Assembly: GCA_905221605.1 (NCBI GenBank)
Contig: CAJNDS010002379.1
Coordinates: 561,001-625,000, forward strand
Origin: Symbiodinium natans
Lineage: Eukaryota; Sar; Dinophyceae; Suessiales; Symbiodiniaceae
DNA length: 64,000 nucleotides
Reading direction: 5' to 3'
This document shows positions 10,636-21,827 of the stretch, in pieces. The notes beneath the pieces were generated by a model. It made no database searches. It was not told where the DNA came from and saw only the letters and a program-made list of their open reading frames with translations. Each line of letters starts with the position of its first letter. Positions within the stretch are counted from its first letter, which is position 1. Position numbers and translations under genes: made by a program.

Positions 10636-11280
10636 CTTATATGGCGAGGGTTTAGGGTTTAGGGTTTAGGGTTTAGGGTTTAGGGTTTAGGGCCTAGGGT
10701 TGAGGGTTGAGGCCCCAACCCCCAACCCCCCCCCCCCCCCCCCCCCCTTGAGGCAGGACAAAGAATCCAAAACAGTAAGGCCGGCGCTCTCTGGACAAAG
10801 GTGTTGGCAGCGAAGCCAACGTCATCGACCTGGAGGGGAGCACTCCCCAACTACACCCCTAAAAAACCCCTCCTTCACCACAAGACGCTGAAGCCCTAAA
10901 ACCCTGAACCTTATAAACCCTAAACCCTAAACCCTAAGCCGTCCTCCCTGGGCTGTGGTTTAGGATCTACGGTTTGAGGTCTCTGGTCAGGTCACAAATT
11001 CGTGGCCCATGTATGTTGCTGTCTGTCACAACACCGTCTCATGTATGCAGGAAGTTTAGGGTTTAGGGTTTAGGGTTTAGGGTTTAGGGTATAGGGTTTA
11101 GGGCCTGGTTTAGGGTTGAGTCGGGTTGAGGCTTAGGGTTTGAGGTTTAGGGAAGAAACTGCCAGAAATCAGAGCCCCCCATGTGCACCCCGAAATCTTC
11201 TAGAACCCCCGTGAAGCTTCTGATTGCCCGTGAAAGTTCACAAGGGGTCTAGGGTTTCGGGTTTAGGGGTTCTGGCACCC

Positions 11281-11378
11281 TAAACCCTAAACCCTAAACC
11301 CTAATAAACCCTAATAAACCCTAATAAACCCTAATAAACCCTAATAAACCCTAATAAACCCTAAACCCTAAACCCAGG
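11281..11378 (-). repeat. CCCTAAA array with CCCTAATAAA decamers
   Basis: Seven CCCTAATAAA units embedded between ordinary CCCTAAA units, a local variant amplified as a block. Confidence 0.9.
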
Positions 11379-11391
11379 CAGTCTGCCTCAC

Positions 11392-11457
11392 CGCAAGAAG
11401 ATGACGTACTGCGGGTACACCTCCCGTTTCAGGTGCAGCGGGTCTATGCAAGCAACC
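11392..11457 (-). CDS. Internal exon, unknown protein
   Basis: Strong splice sites: acceptor tgcttgatgcacag and donor TTGCG|GTGAGG. Reads VACIDPLHLKREVYPQYVIF plus one residue, with nearly all third positions G/C. 66 nt, phase 2 to 2. The plus strand is also open across this stretch but lacks comparable sites. Confidence 0.55.
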
Positions 11458-11771
11458 CTGTGCATCAAGCACATATATATTCTCGAGGAGGTGATTTAGT
11501 AGTGTAGGGTACGTAACCGACATCCCCAGATAGGCTTCCTTTAGTGTACCTATGGACTGAGGACCTACTTATAAAATAGTACCCACCTCAGGGGGGGCAA
11601 GGACGGTTTAGGGTTTAGGGTTTAGGGTTTAGGGCTTAGGGTTTAGGGCTTAGGGTTTAGGGTTTTTTATTAGGGGCCCTCCAAACCCTAAACCCTAAAG
11701 GCGCGCCGGGGGGGGGGGGGGGGGACAGCGGTGGCCTAGGGTTTCCCTTGAAAATTATCTCCAGGCCCTAA

Positions 11772-11882
11772 CCTTGGGGACGAAATGAACCCTAAAAATG
11801 GGGCCATATACCCTATGCTACTATAACTCCTAGTAAGGTATATGAACCCTAAACCCTTTTAGGGCTCATTTCGTCCCCAAGG
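11772..11882. mobile_element. Palindromic element, family B copy 1
   Basis: Termini CCTTGGGGACGAAATGA/CATTTCGTCCCCAAGG are near-perfect inverted repeats. The copy at 13746 is almost identical in the opposite orientation. The immediately flanking dinucleotides (AA here, GA there) match on both sides, hinting at a 2-bp target duplication. Confidence 0.75.
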
Positions 11883-11984
11883 AACCCGAAACGCGCAAAG
11901 CACTGTTGGCAAGAAGGTTCTGGCCAAACACAAAATGCGTGTAGTCTGGGAGCCCATTTGTGTAATGCGAAGTGTCTGCTCAAC

Positions 11985-12110
11985 TACTATTTCCTTAAGA
12001 ACCCACCCCCCCCCCCAAAAAAAAAAAAGAAAACAAAAAAACTACATTTCCCTCAGAAGGAGAATGTTTTTTTTTTTTACTTTTGCTGGGTTCTTATGCA
12101 ATTGGTAGTC
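11985..12110. mobile_element. Element family J, diverged copy
   Basis: Ends ccttaagaaccc and gggttcttatgcaattg match the copy at 22373. The interior holds C, A and T homopolymers. Confidence 0.4.
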
Positions 12111-12180
12111 AACACGAAACGTTCAGACGCTTCATGAGGGCGTGAAAGGCCGACCTGCGTCTGCCATGTGAGCAGGCATG

Positions 12181-12268
12181 TTAGGGTCTAGGGTTTAGGG
12201 TTTAGGGTTTAGGGTTTAGGGTTTAGGGTTTAGGGTTTAGGGTTTAGGGTTTAGGGTTTAGGGCTTAT
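12181..12268 (+). repeat. TTTAGGG array
   Basis: About 12 units. The 12270-13055 interval beyond it holds more degenerate telomeric repeats and open stretches on both strands that I could not assign. Confidence 0.95.
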
Positions 12269-13059
12269 TCATCTAGTTCATGGTTGGGATAGTATGAAGA
12301 ATCTAGATTTTCTTTTCCTTATTGAGTTTAAGTACCCGTAAACATGTAAAATGGTACTCCACGATGACAGAGCGAGTGCTCCTTCGTGAGCAAGATTCAG
12401 CTACAACAGCGTTCCACTACTTCTGAGGGCGGCGTAAGACAACCTAGACCATGAAGCCAATGAACCCAAAGCCCTACCCAGACCATGAACCCTAAGCCCA
12501 AGAGACAGTCAACCCATGAAATCCCTCATGCTACATCCGAAGCCCCTAAGCCCTGAACCCCGTGTTCTCCCAGTAGGCGCCTGATGGTTGTGCGCGCAAA
12601 CATAGCACCACTTGCCACCTTCAGCCGGCGGCACAGAGCCAGGCTGAGGGTTGAGGGATTAAGGTCTAGGGTTTTGGGGTTTAGGGTTTAGGGTTTAAGG
12701 TCTAGGGTTTTGGGGTTTAGGGTTTGGGGTCTAGGGTTTTAGGGTCTAGGGTTCTGGAATTGAGGTGTTGGGTTCAGGGATCGCTTTTTTTGTAGTTTAC
12801 TGCCGCGCGAAATGAAAGCAAAATATCTGCGGCCCTTTACACGCCCTAGTTTATTGAGTTTTTGGCCTTTCTGTACAGCATGTTGGGGCTTGCAAGGGGC
12901 CAATTTTAGGTCTTCATCGTATCAAAGAAAAAGACACGCGCGAACTTCGTTCAACAATTATTCTCTTCTTTTTGTGTACCTTATCTCGCGCGAAGGAAAA
13001 GAGCGCCGGAGAAAGAGACTAATATTTACCACTAAAGGAGCACATTAATAAGATAATTA

Positions 13060-13171
13060 CTTGGCTGCACTTAGGAGGGTAGCAAAAAAACAAACTTTTA
13101 GCTGCCTTATTAAGAAACCCAATAAACCCCAAAAGGCTAAAGATGTAAAGTTACAGTAAAGCACCACAAAG
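13060..13171. mobile_element. Element family D, copy 1
   Basis: Starts CTTGGCTGCACTTAGG and ends GCACCACAAAG, 112 bp, flanked by the 4-bp direct repeat ATTA. It is one of four copies, each with its own perfect 4-bp flanking repeat, which fixes the ends of the element and shows insertion by transposition. Confidence 0.85.
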
Positions 13172-13371
13172 ATTATAAGGGATCCGATTCCATTCCACCT
13201 CCAGGTGCCTGCTTCAGTGAGTGAAACGAATGCACGCATGAAGAGGCAACGGGATCCGCCAAGTGATCCCCAGCGGAGGCGGGAAGAACACCCCTGAACC
13301 TTCCGGAACACCTGAAGCCTAAACCCTCTGAACCCTAATCCCTCTGAACCCAAATCCCTCCGAACCCCTAA

Positions 13372-13495
13372 ACCCTAAACCCTAAACCCTAAACCCTAAA
13401 CCCTAAACCCTAAACCCTAAACCCTAAACCCTAAACCCTAAACCCTAAACCCTAAACCCTAAACCCTAAACCCTAAACCCTAACCCTAAACCCTA
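13372..13495 (-). repeat. CCCTAAA array
   Basis: About 17 units, nearly perfect. Confidence 0.95.
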
Positions 13496-13745
13496 AAAGG
13501 GAGGGGGGAGGAGGGAGGAACTCCCTGCCAAGCAGCCGTGGATCGAGTGCACCTCCGACCTGGGGGAAGTAGGGGGGGGGGGGGGTCTCGGACCACGAAA
13601 ATGAGACCCCCTGGGTTTAGGGTTTAGGGTTTAGGGTTTAGGGGTTTCAGGATGTCTTGAAGGGTCTATCAGGCTTTACTTGAGAGGGGGGGGGGGTTGT
13701 TCTCAGTTCCATTCTTCTCTCGTTCGGGCTGTTGAGTTGAATAGA

Positions 13746-13857
13746 CCTTGGGGACGAAATGAGCCCTAAAAAGGGTTTAGGGTTCATATACCTTACTAGG
13801 AGTTATAGTAGCATAGGGTATATGGCCCCATTTTTAGGGTTAATTTCGTCCCCAAGG
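13746..13857. mobile_element. Palindromic element, family B copy 2
   Basis: Inverted relative to the copy at 11772 and nearly identical through the interior (gcatagggtatatggcccca and its complement), so the two are recent relatives. Confidence 0.75.
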
Positions 13858-14212
13858 GAGGGCTTCGGGCTGAGGCTTGCGGATGTTGATGCGACTTTGG
13901 CCTACAATCAAGCCTGCCAGCCTTGACGGAAACCCAAGCCCGCCTAAACTCTAAACCCTAAACCCTAAACCCTAAACCCTGAGAACAACCCAGCCCGCAC
14001 CCGGCCCAAGGCCCCTGCAGCCTTAAACCCCCTAAACCCTAAACCCTAAACCCTAAACCCTAAACCCTAAACCCTAAACCCTGCTGCGGTGCCAGAGCTA
14101 CTCCAAAACCCCCAAGCTCTCGAAACCTTGCAGCCCTTAAGAGCCATGAAAGGCCCTTGAAGGCCTTCACTTGGAATGTTAGGGTTTAGGGCTTAGAGTT
14201 TAGGGTTCGTGG

Positions 14213-14308
14213 TTTAGGGTTTAGGGTTTAGGGTTTAGGGTTTAGGGTTTAGGGTTTAGGGTTTAGGGTTTAGGGTTTAGGGTTTAGGGTTTAGGGTTTA
14301 GGGTTTTT
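14213..14308 (+). repeat. TTTAGGG array
   Basis: About 13 units that abut a candidate GC donor at 14310. Confidence 0.95.
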
Positions 14309-14310
14309 GC

Positions 14311-14402
14311 CTGAGCTTTGCAGCCTGCGCCACATTCAGGGCCCATGCGCTCACGGCATCTCTCCTCCATTGGCTTCCTGGCCTTTCAGGCCTCTTTTTC
14401 GG
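14311..14402 (-). CDS. Candidate internal exon, unknown
   Basis: Acceptor actgcag, then PKKRPERPGSQWRRDAVSAW and more, ending at a GC-type donor CTCAG|GCAAAA. 92 nt. The plus strand is also open with plausible sites, so the strand is uncertain. Confidence 0.3.
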
Positions 14403-14777
14403 CTGCAGTTTTTAGGCCCAACCCTAAACCCTAAACCCTAAACCCTAAACCCTAAACCCTAAACCCGAAGGCCGTACAAGTCAGCAGCGGTCAGCATCTA
14501 GTTTCCCACAACCACGGATCGGCCTGTCTTCTCTGGCTGCTTCCTCAGACCACGCAGCAGCCGGTTCAGGGTTTAGCGAGTTAGCTGAGCATTAGGGTTT
14601 AGGGTTTAGGGTTTAGGGTTTAGAGTTCAGGGTTTAGGGTTTAGGGCACTCTAATCCCTCATAAGGACTGCTAGGACAAGGGGGAAACATCCCAAGCCTA
14701 AAGCCCTTAACTCTGACCTGCCAGAGGCGCTTCACAAAAGCCACAAACTCTTAACCTCCAACCCTAAACCCCTAAAC

Positions 14778-14868
14778 TTGCTGAGTTCATAAGCCCTCAA
14801 AATGTGCACTTTCAATTCTACAGGGGATTGAAGTATCCCAAAACGTGAAAAGTGTACTCACACAGCTA
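14778..14868. mobile_element. Palindromic element, family C copy 1
   Basis: Shares ttgctgagttcataagccc, the internal inverted pair gtgcactttca/gaaaagtgtact and the end cagct with the copy at 22937. Confidence 0.6.
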
Positions 14869-16179
14869 CTCAGAACCCTAAACCCTAAGCCCTAAACCCT
14901 AAACCCTAAAACCTAAACCCTAAACCCTAAACCCTAAACCCTAAACCCTACCCAAGGGCTCCAAGGACCTTGCTACAGAGGGACTAAGGGTTTAGGGTTT
15001 AGGGCTTAGGGTTTAGGGTTTAGGGCTACGTAGGGAAGGTTCTGAGGTTTCATACTTCCAGGGGCTTCCAGGGCCAACAGACCTCTTCAATCCCCAAAAC
15101 CCGAAGCCTCAGACCTCTTCAGCCCTAAACCCTGAACCCTAAACCTCTTCAACCCTAAACCCTAAAGCCTAAACCCTAAACCCTAAACCCCTTTGAACCC
15201 CCTAAAGCCTGAATCCCCGTTCCAAGGCCACTGCTTCGGACCGAACACGCCCCCCGGGCCCAAACACTGAGCAGTGAGCGCCTGATGGGCTTTGGGTTTA
15301 GGGGTCAGGGTTTAGGGTTTAGGGTTCAGCGTTTCGGGTTTAGGGCTTAGGGTTTGCTCATTGTTTATCGTATTATTGCATTTTTGTCGGTACTATGAAC
15401 CTACCTTACATACGCAGTTACATTTTCGGGTTGTATATGCGCACCAATGTTGTGTCATTTCTTGCCAGATTGCTGCGTTCTTTGTTAATATTTATGTTCT
15501 TTTTGGTGGGGAGGTTAGGGTTTGTGGTGTTGATATTGGGGGGGGGGGGAGGGCGGCTGAGTGCATACTGATCTTGTGGGTTTGAGGGGGCTTAAGAGCT
15601 ACTTGCCAGTTCTACGCAGGAAGTTCTGTACCATAGGTGAACTCGTGCGGTGATCCTGCTTCCGACACGTCTACAGGATTTGGGGCTTGAGGTTGAGGGT
15701 TTAGGGATTCAGGTTTTGGATTTGAGGTTGAATACAGTCTCAGGAGCTGAGAGTCGTCGAAGCCTAGATCCGAAAGGGTTTGGGGTTTAGGGTTTAGGAT
15801 TTAGGGGTTAGGATTTAGGACTTAAGGTTTAGGGTTTACGGCCCCAATCAAAAAAGCATGCAAGCTATGATGCTCAGCTCTCTAAGTGGCTGCCGTCACA
15901 ACAGCAAGGTACCAAAGGAAGCTTGCTCTTACAGCCAAACGCGAAGCCTCAATGCGAGTTTGAGGCATGAACTCCCCAAAGCCCCCCAAAACCCCAAAAC
16001 CCCAAATGGGAGGTTCTCTAAGTTCTGGACCCTGCTGTGGGATCCTACTTTAATACGGAGCCTGACATATAGGGTCCCCAAACAGAGGGTTTAGGGGCTA
16101 TGGCTTAGGGGGTAGAGAACTACCCATAGTATGATGGTCTAAACCCTAAACCCTAAACCCTAAACCCTAAACCCTGAAC

Positions 16180-16251
16180 CCTGACTGCGAGGGCCTCCTT
16201 CTGCTCCTGCGAAGGTGTCGAGGTCAACTCGCGGACGCGTCCGCACAAGAC
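16180..16251 (-). CDS. Internal exon, unknown protein
   Basis: Reads VLCGRVRELTSTPSQEQKEA plus four residues, with third positions almost all G/C. The donor is in the telomeric tract (AGG|GTTCAGGG), the acceptor is cttgcccaag. 72 nt, phase 0 to 0. The plus strand is also open. Confidence 0.4.
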
Positions 16252-16367
16252 CTTGGGCAAGGGATTTCAGTGTAGGGTTTAGGGTTTAGGGTTTTAGGGA
16301 GTAGGGGGTTTAGGGTTTAGGGTTTAGGGTTCAGGGTTTAGGGTTCAGAGTTTAGGGTTCGGACCCT

Positions 16368-16503
16368 GAAGGTTGTACCCTTGCGTTTTTTTTGGGGCCC
16401 CTTTTTCAGGATCCCTAAGGGAATAGAAGGGCCATCTGAGGAGTATGTTCAGGGAAACCTTTGGGGGTACAACCTTAGGGGTACGAGCCTTTCATCCTTT
16501 GAC
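16368..16503. mobile_element. Palindromic element, family L copy 2
   Basis: Inverted ends GAAGGTTGTACCCTTG and gggggtacaaccttagg. Same family as 2927. Confidence 0.55.
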
Positions 16504-16529
16504 CTCTGGCATGGGATGCTGGGCAGCAG

Positions 16530-16695
16530 AGTTTGAGGGGTTTAGGGTTTAGGGTTTAGGGTTTAGGGTTTAGGGTTTATAGGGTTTAAGGTTTATAGGG
16601 TTTAGGGTTTAGGGGTTTTGGGTTTGGGTGGTTTAGGGTTTTAGGGGTTTAGGGGTTTAGGGTTTGGGGTTTTTGGGTTTTTAGGGTTTAGGGGC
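16530..16695 (+). repeat. TTTAGGG array with TTTAGGGG and spacing variants
   Basis: Telomere-type units with irregular T and G counts. Further arrays follow at 16970-17045 and 17150-17235. Confidence 0.9.
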
Positions 16696-17558
16696 TTGCC
16701 CTAAACCCGGAATTCAGGCTGTGTAGGGCGTGGGGTACAAAAGACCCCACTTCAGCCCAATGATGGTACAAAGCCCTCCCTGTGCGCGACTGTGCAAACT
16801 ACTGTGGCATAGGGCTTACCCTAAACCCTAAACCCTAAACCCTAAACCCAAAACCCAAAACCCAAAACCGCACCGTTTAGGGTTTAGGGTTTAGGATAGT
16901 ATGACGGTCATATCAGGCGGCTGAAGGACACTTACAAAACTCGAAGCCCGGAATCCCAACACCACAGGGGGTTTAGGGTTTAGGGTTTAGGGTTTAGGGT
17001 TTAGGGTTTAGGGTTTAGGGTTTAGGGTTTAGGGTTTAGGGTTTCGGGTCCTCCTACTTGGGGCCCCCACACGGCAGAGGAACATGATTCGCACCCTCAG
17101 CGAGCTCGGGTTTGGGGGTTTGGGGGTTTGGGGGTTTAGGGGTGTAGGGGTTTAGGGGTTTAGGGGTTAGGGGTTTAGGGTTTAGGGTTTAGGGTTCAGG
17201 TTTCAGGGTTCAGGGTTCAGGGTTTAGGGTTTAGGGGCATTTAAGGGCACAGCTGCTTTAAGGGCTTCAGGGGGCGGGGCTTAAGCCTTATTGCCTTTCA
17301 GGTGTGTTATTTGGGTTTTCGGAGTCCATAAGTGTAGTTTTTGTTTATGTCTTTTTTTTTGGGTGTGGTGGGGGGGGGGGGGGGGGCATTGGAGGCGGGG
17401 CTAAGCCCGGGCGTTTAGGGTCTTGGGTTTTCAAGGCAGACCCAGGCAGACCCAAAGTAAACCCTAAACCCTAAACCCAAAACCCAAAGCCCCAAAACCC
17501 AAAACCCTAAACCCTAAACCCGACACCCTAAGCCGCTGCCATCACCGACTTTCACAAC

Positions 17559-17598
17559 CCAAGGCGAAGGTCGGCGCAGCAAGAATCAGCCGGGTACC
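17559..17598 (-). CDS. Short internal exon, unknown
   Basis: Acceptor attggcatgcag, reads GTRLILAAPTFAL, donor TTGG|GTTGTG. 40 nt, phase 0 to 1. Confidence 0.35.
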
Positions 17599-17854
17599 CT
17601 GCATGCCAATCAGCACCGAGGAAGGGTTTAGGGTCTAGGGTTTCGGTTTAGGATTCCCAAAATAGGCTTCCCCTCAATAATATACCCCCCCCCCCCCAAC
17701 CAAAAAAAAACACTATAACCCTTGGTCTAGGAATCCCCCAAAAAAGGTACCCGCATTTTCGGAAGCCCCCTATTTGGGTTCAGGGTTAGAGGTTCAGCGT
17801 TTCGGCTTTCTGGTTTAGGGCTTAGGGGTTTGGGGCTCCAGGTTTGGCCCCTAA

Positions 17855-17955
17855 ACTCCTAAACTCCTAAACTCCTAAACTCCTAAACTCCTAAACTCCT
17901 AAACTCCTAAACTCCTGAACTCCTGAACTCCTAAACTCCTGAACTCCTAAACTTT
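17855..17955 (-). repeat. CTCCTAAA octamer array
   Basis: About twelve units of CTCCTAAA/CTCCTGAA, a telomere-like variant found only here in the window. Confidence 0.9.
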
Positions 17956-18062
17956 AAACCCTACACCCACAACAAGCTCGTTTTTTCCCACCGCAGGACG
18001 ATCCAAAACCTTTCTGTTAGCATGTATCTGGCTCCTAAGATGTGACTCCTATCAGTAATCTA

Positions 18063-18212
18063 CCTGAAGGTTCATGGTACTTACTAACCAAGTATAACTG
18101 GGCTTAAAACCCTACTTATACTTGGGATAACCCCTATAAGGCCGTTTAGGGGTATTCCAAGTAGGGTTATAAGTAAAAAAAAAATGGTTACTAAGTACCA
18201 TGAACCTTCAAG
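18063..18212. mobile_element. Palindromic element, family A copy 3
   Basis: Ends CTGAAGGTTCATGGTACTTA and TAAGTACCATGAACCTTCAAG, the best preserved termini of the family. Confidence 0.65.
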
Positions 18213-18458
18213 CAGGAGTAACAGCCCCAAACCCTAAACCTCCTTCAGACCCAGGGAATGCACCCTCTACAGAATGCAAGGACACCGGCACCACAGAACC
18301 AAAACCCAATCTCAAAACCCCTAAGCCCCAAACCTCTAAGCCGTAAATCCTACTCTCACATACACCCCTAAACCCTACGCCCTAAACCCTAAACCCTAAA
18401 CCCGAAACCCTAAACCCTAAACCCTAAACCCACGCCAATTCGGGCCAGCTTCGTGTAC

Positions 18459-18500
18459 CTGAGCTCGCAAAATGAGGGGTTCCAGGCCAAAGAAGTTGGG
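18459..18500 (-). CDS. Short internal exon, unknown
   Basis: Reads PNFFGLEPLILRAQ between acceptor gtttaaag and donor CTCAG|GTACACG. 42 nt, phase 0 to 0. A plus-strand frame ending in TAA overlaps it; the minus call rests on the donor and the surrounding strand bias. Confidence 0.4.
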
Positions 18501-18849
18501 CTTTAAACAACCCTAACCCCCAAACCCTAAACCCTACACCCTAAACCCTATTTATAGGAGGTTCAGGCTTCGCTGATATAGGATAAGGAAGGACCTTTAG
18601 GGTTCAGGGTTTCGGGTTTAGGGTTTAGGGTTCAGACCCTGCTGTATCAGGGTTTTCTAACGCTTCGACCCTAAACACTTTAGGGGTTTAGGGGTTTAGG
18701 GGTTTAGGGGCTTAGGGCTTTAGAGGTTTAGGGTTTAGGGTTTAGGGGTTTAGGGTTTAGGGTTTAGGGTTTAGGGTTTAGGGTTTAGGGTTTAGGGTTT
18801 AGGCTTAGGGTTTCGGGGTCTTAGGAGCTCAGGCCCCGAGAATGGGCGG

Positions 18850-18912
18850 GGCTTGAGGGCGCGCGGTGTACTACACCCACCGGCTTGAGGGCGCGCGGTG
18901 TACTACACCCAC
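18850..18912. repeat. Tandem duplication of a 31-bp GC-rich unit
   Basis: Two adjacent identical copies containing gagggcgcgcggtgtactac, not telomeric. Confidence 0.85.
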
Positions 18913-19119
18913 CCCCATTTAAGGCTTGGGGTTCTAGAGGTCCGTGAGGCTGTTTAATACCATGTAATTAGGGCTCAGGGTTTAGGGTTTAGGGTTTAGG
19001 ATTAGGGTTTAGGGTTTAGGATTTAGGGTTTAGGGCTAACCCCGAGACTTATAGGGACTCTCATTTAATGGGTTGGTGGGGCCCAAAGACCACCAATCAT
19101 GATGCTTTGGGGCACTAAG

Positions 19120-19304
19120 CTAGACCGAAGAGTAGCCTAGGAATAAAAAGGGTACCCTTTTGGGGGTTGAGCGGATGATAAGGGAAACCCAACCCTACAA
19201 AAGGGAAGTAAGGGAATAAAAAGGGTACCCTTTTCGGGATTAAGGGTATGATAAGGGAAACCCAAGCCTAAAAAAAGGAAAGAAGGGCCTACTGCGGGTC
19301 CTAG
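19120..19304. mobile_element. Element family E with TAAG target duplication
   Basis: Begins CTAGACCGAAGAGTAGCC and ends GCGGGTCCTAG, flanked on both sides by TAAG. The interior is duplicated (two aaaaagggtaccctttt blocks). The termini form an imperfect inverted repeat. Confidence 0.7.
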
Positions 19305-20121
19305 TAAGGGTCAAGTTGACTTCTGAACCGAAACACCACGCCCTAAGTTGATGAACAACCGCAAATGACGGTGCACCCTATATGGGCCCTAGAGACTTAC
19401 GCCCTAAACCCTATAGACACTAAACACTTGAACCCTAAACCAGGATACTGCACAGCCCGTACTGCAGACCTTTCGGGCCCCGGGGACTGTTTGGAGTTCC
19501 GGACCTAAAGGCTCTAAGCAAATCTGGGTGCTTGGGTGTATAGGGTTTATTTAAGGTTTAGGGTCTAGGGCTGAGGGTAGGTTTATAGGGTTTCTAGGGT
19601 TTAGAGCTTAGGATTTCCAAGGTTTATCGAGTTTATAAAGGGTTGAAACTGCCAAACCCAGAAGGGCCTAAGCCTAAACCCTGCCTTTAGAACCCAAAGC
19701 CTACATTTCTGCAGCTTAAGATACTGCGGATGAGGTTTTAGGGTTTAAGGTTACCCCCCTGGAAGAGCCAAAGCCTAGACATATTCTTTGTAGCTTAAGA
19801 TAATGGGTTTAGGGTTGAGGGTTTAGGGTTTAGGGTTTAGGGTTTAGGGCTACCCCTTAAAGGACTCTTGTCTTGGCCCAGCTTAAGATAACGCATCCCC
19901 CTTATCAGACTCTCTTCGGTAACTTTGAAGACGTCGACTCGTGGGTTCTTCAGGTCAACCCTAAACCCTAAACCCTAAACCCTAAACCCTAAACCCTGAA
20001 CCCTAAACCCTAAATCCTAAACCCTAAACCCTAAAGCGTAAACCCTAAAACCCTGAAACCCTGAACCCTAATACCCTAAACCCTAAACCCTAATACCCTA
20101 AAACCCTAAACCCCTGAAAAC

Positions 20122-20199
20122 CCCAATAGTCTCGTCCAGGTGCGACTCGTTGACCCGCACGCCGCCCCCGGTGTAGCCCATGCTTGTTCCAGAATTGTC
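20122..20199 (-). CDS. Internal exon, unknown protein
   Basis: Reads DNSGTSMGYTGGGVRVNESH plus six residues. 78 nt, phase 0 to 0, very high third-position GC, acceptor agagcttctgag, donor GGG|GTTTTC. Its 5' end is duplicated at 20299-20330 beyond a short telomere-like stretch. Confidence 0.55.
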
Positions 20200-20678
20200 C
20201 TCAGAAGCTCTAAGGTGGTGTTGGCATTATGTAGGAGGTTTTAGGGTTTAAAGGTTTGCGGAGTTTAGGATTTTAGGAGTTTAGGGGGTTACTAAGGGCC
20301 CATGCTTGTTCAAGCATTGTCCTCAGAAGCCGAGCTCACAAGGTATTTGGGGGCTTAGGGTTTTATTAGGGTTTCGGGTCTAGTGCGCAGGGTTCGAAGA
20401 AGAAAGCGGAACTTAAGACCCTAGGCCCTTAAAACCCTGAACCCTGTAAACCCTACAAACCTTACCTTAGACGCTACCTTCCGACGGTTAGCCCTCTGTA
20501 GACAACTGAGTGTGTGTTCTGGAGGGTTAACTTTTTCAAACGGCATTGCGGACACTCAGCCCTGAACCCTGGGTAGGGTTTTGCTGTTTAGGGGGATCTA
20601 CAGGGATTTTTAGGGCGCATCAAGTTCATAGGACTTATCGGGCCTACAGGGATTACAGGGTTTAGGCTTCCGAAAATG

Positions 20679-20787
20679 CTAGTGATCCTCCAGGAACAGC
20701 CAGTTGAGGCAAGCGGCGGCAAAGTAAAAGCCGTGCCCCCACGCTGTGCCCACAGCGCTGCCGACATAGGCAATGTCCTTTGGCAAG
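20679..20787 (-). CDS. Terminal exon, PARP-like catalytic segment
   Basis: 109 nt ending in TAG. It reads DIAYVGSAVGTAWGHGFYFA and then 12 further residues. G-x-x-W/F-G-x-G-F/I-Y-F-A is the loop of poly(ADP-ribose) polymerases that carries the catalytic Tyr of the H-Y-E triad. It enters in phase 2. With the LWHGT exon at 22496-22582 on the same strand this suggests a PARP-type ADP-ribosyltransferase domain at the end of a gene. A Glu in the third triad position was not located, so activity cannot be claimed. Confidence 0.5.
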
Positions 20788-20954
20788 CTTTGGGGGCTTT
20801 GGGGGCTTTAGGGTTTAGGGTTTAGGATTTTGGGTTTAGGGTTCAGGGCAATAACCCTAAACCCTGAACCTCTAGACCCTAAATATCCCTAAGCCCAGTA
20901 TATCCCTAAGTCCTAAGCTCCAATGTAGGGTCCAGGGTCCCCCCCCCCCCCCCC

Positions 20955-20988
20955 CCCAGTTGCCGATCATTCAGAGACTTGGCTGGGT
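20955..20988 (-). CDS. Short exon between the PARP-like motifs
   Basis: Acceptor cttcctatag, then PAKSLNDRQL. It enters in phase 1, which fits the exit phase of the exon at 22496. The 3' end runs into a poly-G tract (20941-20957), so the donor is unclear. Confidence 0.3.
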
Positions 20989-21416
20989 CTATAGGAAGTC
21001 TTAACGTAGGGTTTAAGGTTTAGGGTTCGGGTGTATGGACTTGATTGGGGTTCAAGTAAGTCGTACGAAGTCATAGCTGAGATTGACCTACTTATAACCT
21101 CCCTTCTCTAACTACCCATGAACCAACCCTGCACCTAGTCTGGGCAAAAGGCTATAGGCTTTATAGGTATTTGGATATATATACATATATATGTATATGT
21201 TGATTTGAGTTTCATGCGGCTGTTGACGAAAAATGTGCGACCTAGGGGGTTTTGGGGCGTTGGGGAGTGTCGTAGAAGCCATACAAACCCCACACCCCCA
21301 AACCCCCAAACAGAATATAGGGGTCGGAATATTTACTAATATTATTCCCTTATGGCCCCTTTATTACGATAATCTAAGAACCCCCAAAACCCTAATTCTA
21401 AAGGTCCCTGTACTAC

Positions 21417-21461
21417 GTTCTGAGAGCCGCGCGAATCCGTTGGCGCAGATCCCACCCGCAC
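21417..21461 (-). CDS. Short internal exon, unknown
   Basis: Strong acceptor gggtcctctgcag, reads VRVGSAPTDSRGSQN, donor GAAC|GTAGTA. 45 nt, phase 0 to 0. Confidence 0.4.
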
Positions 21462-21475
21462 CTGCAGAGGACCCT

Positions 21476-21705
21476 AAACCCTAAACCCTAAACCCTAAAC
21501 CCTAAACCCTAAAACCCTAACACCCTAAAACCCTAACACCCCAAAACCCTAAAACCCAAAAACCCAAAAACCCAAAAACCCAAAAACCCAAAAACCCGAA
21601 AACCCAAAAACCCAAAAACCCAAAAACCCAAAAACCCTAAAACCCTAAAACCCAAAAACCCTAAAACCCTAAAACCCTAAAACCCAAAAAACCCTAAAAC
21701 CCTAA
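21476..21705 (-). repeat. CCCTAAA array drifting into CCCAAAAA/CCCTAAAA units
   Basis: A clean change from heptamers to octamers of CCCAAAAA and CCCTAAAA, as expected from slippage amplification of variants. Confidence 0.95.
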
Positions 21706-21827
21706 GGTTGGCCAGATTGAAGCCCTCTGCCAAGAAGACTCGAAGAACCCTAAACCCTAAACCCTAAACCCTAAACCCTAAACCCTATGATCCTCAAAAA
21801 CCGGAATTGTAGGGCTCCAAGACACCC

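Noticed and set aside
12812-13048. A 78-codon plus-strand ORF in moderately AT-rich DNA.
   Set aside because: No family, no splice or start support, and it opposes the strand of strong neighbours; left unannotated.
13205-13297. A plus-strand terminal exon reading SETNARMKRQRDPPSDPQRR.
   Set aside because: Attractive, but the minus strand is equally open with plausible sites, so neither could be supported.
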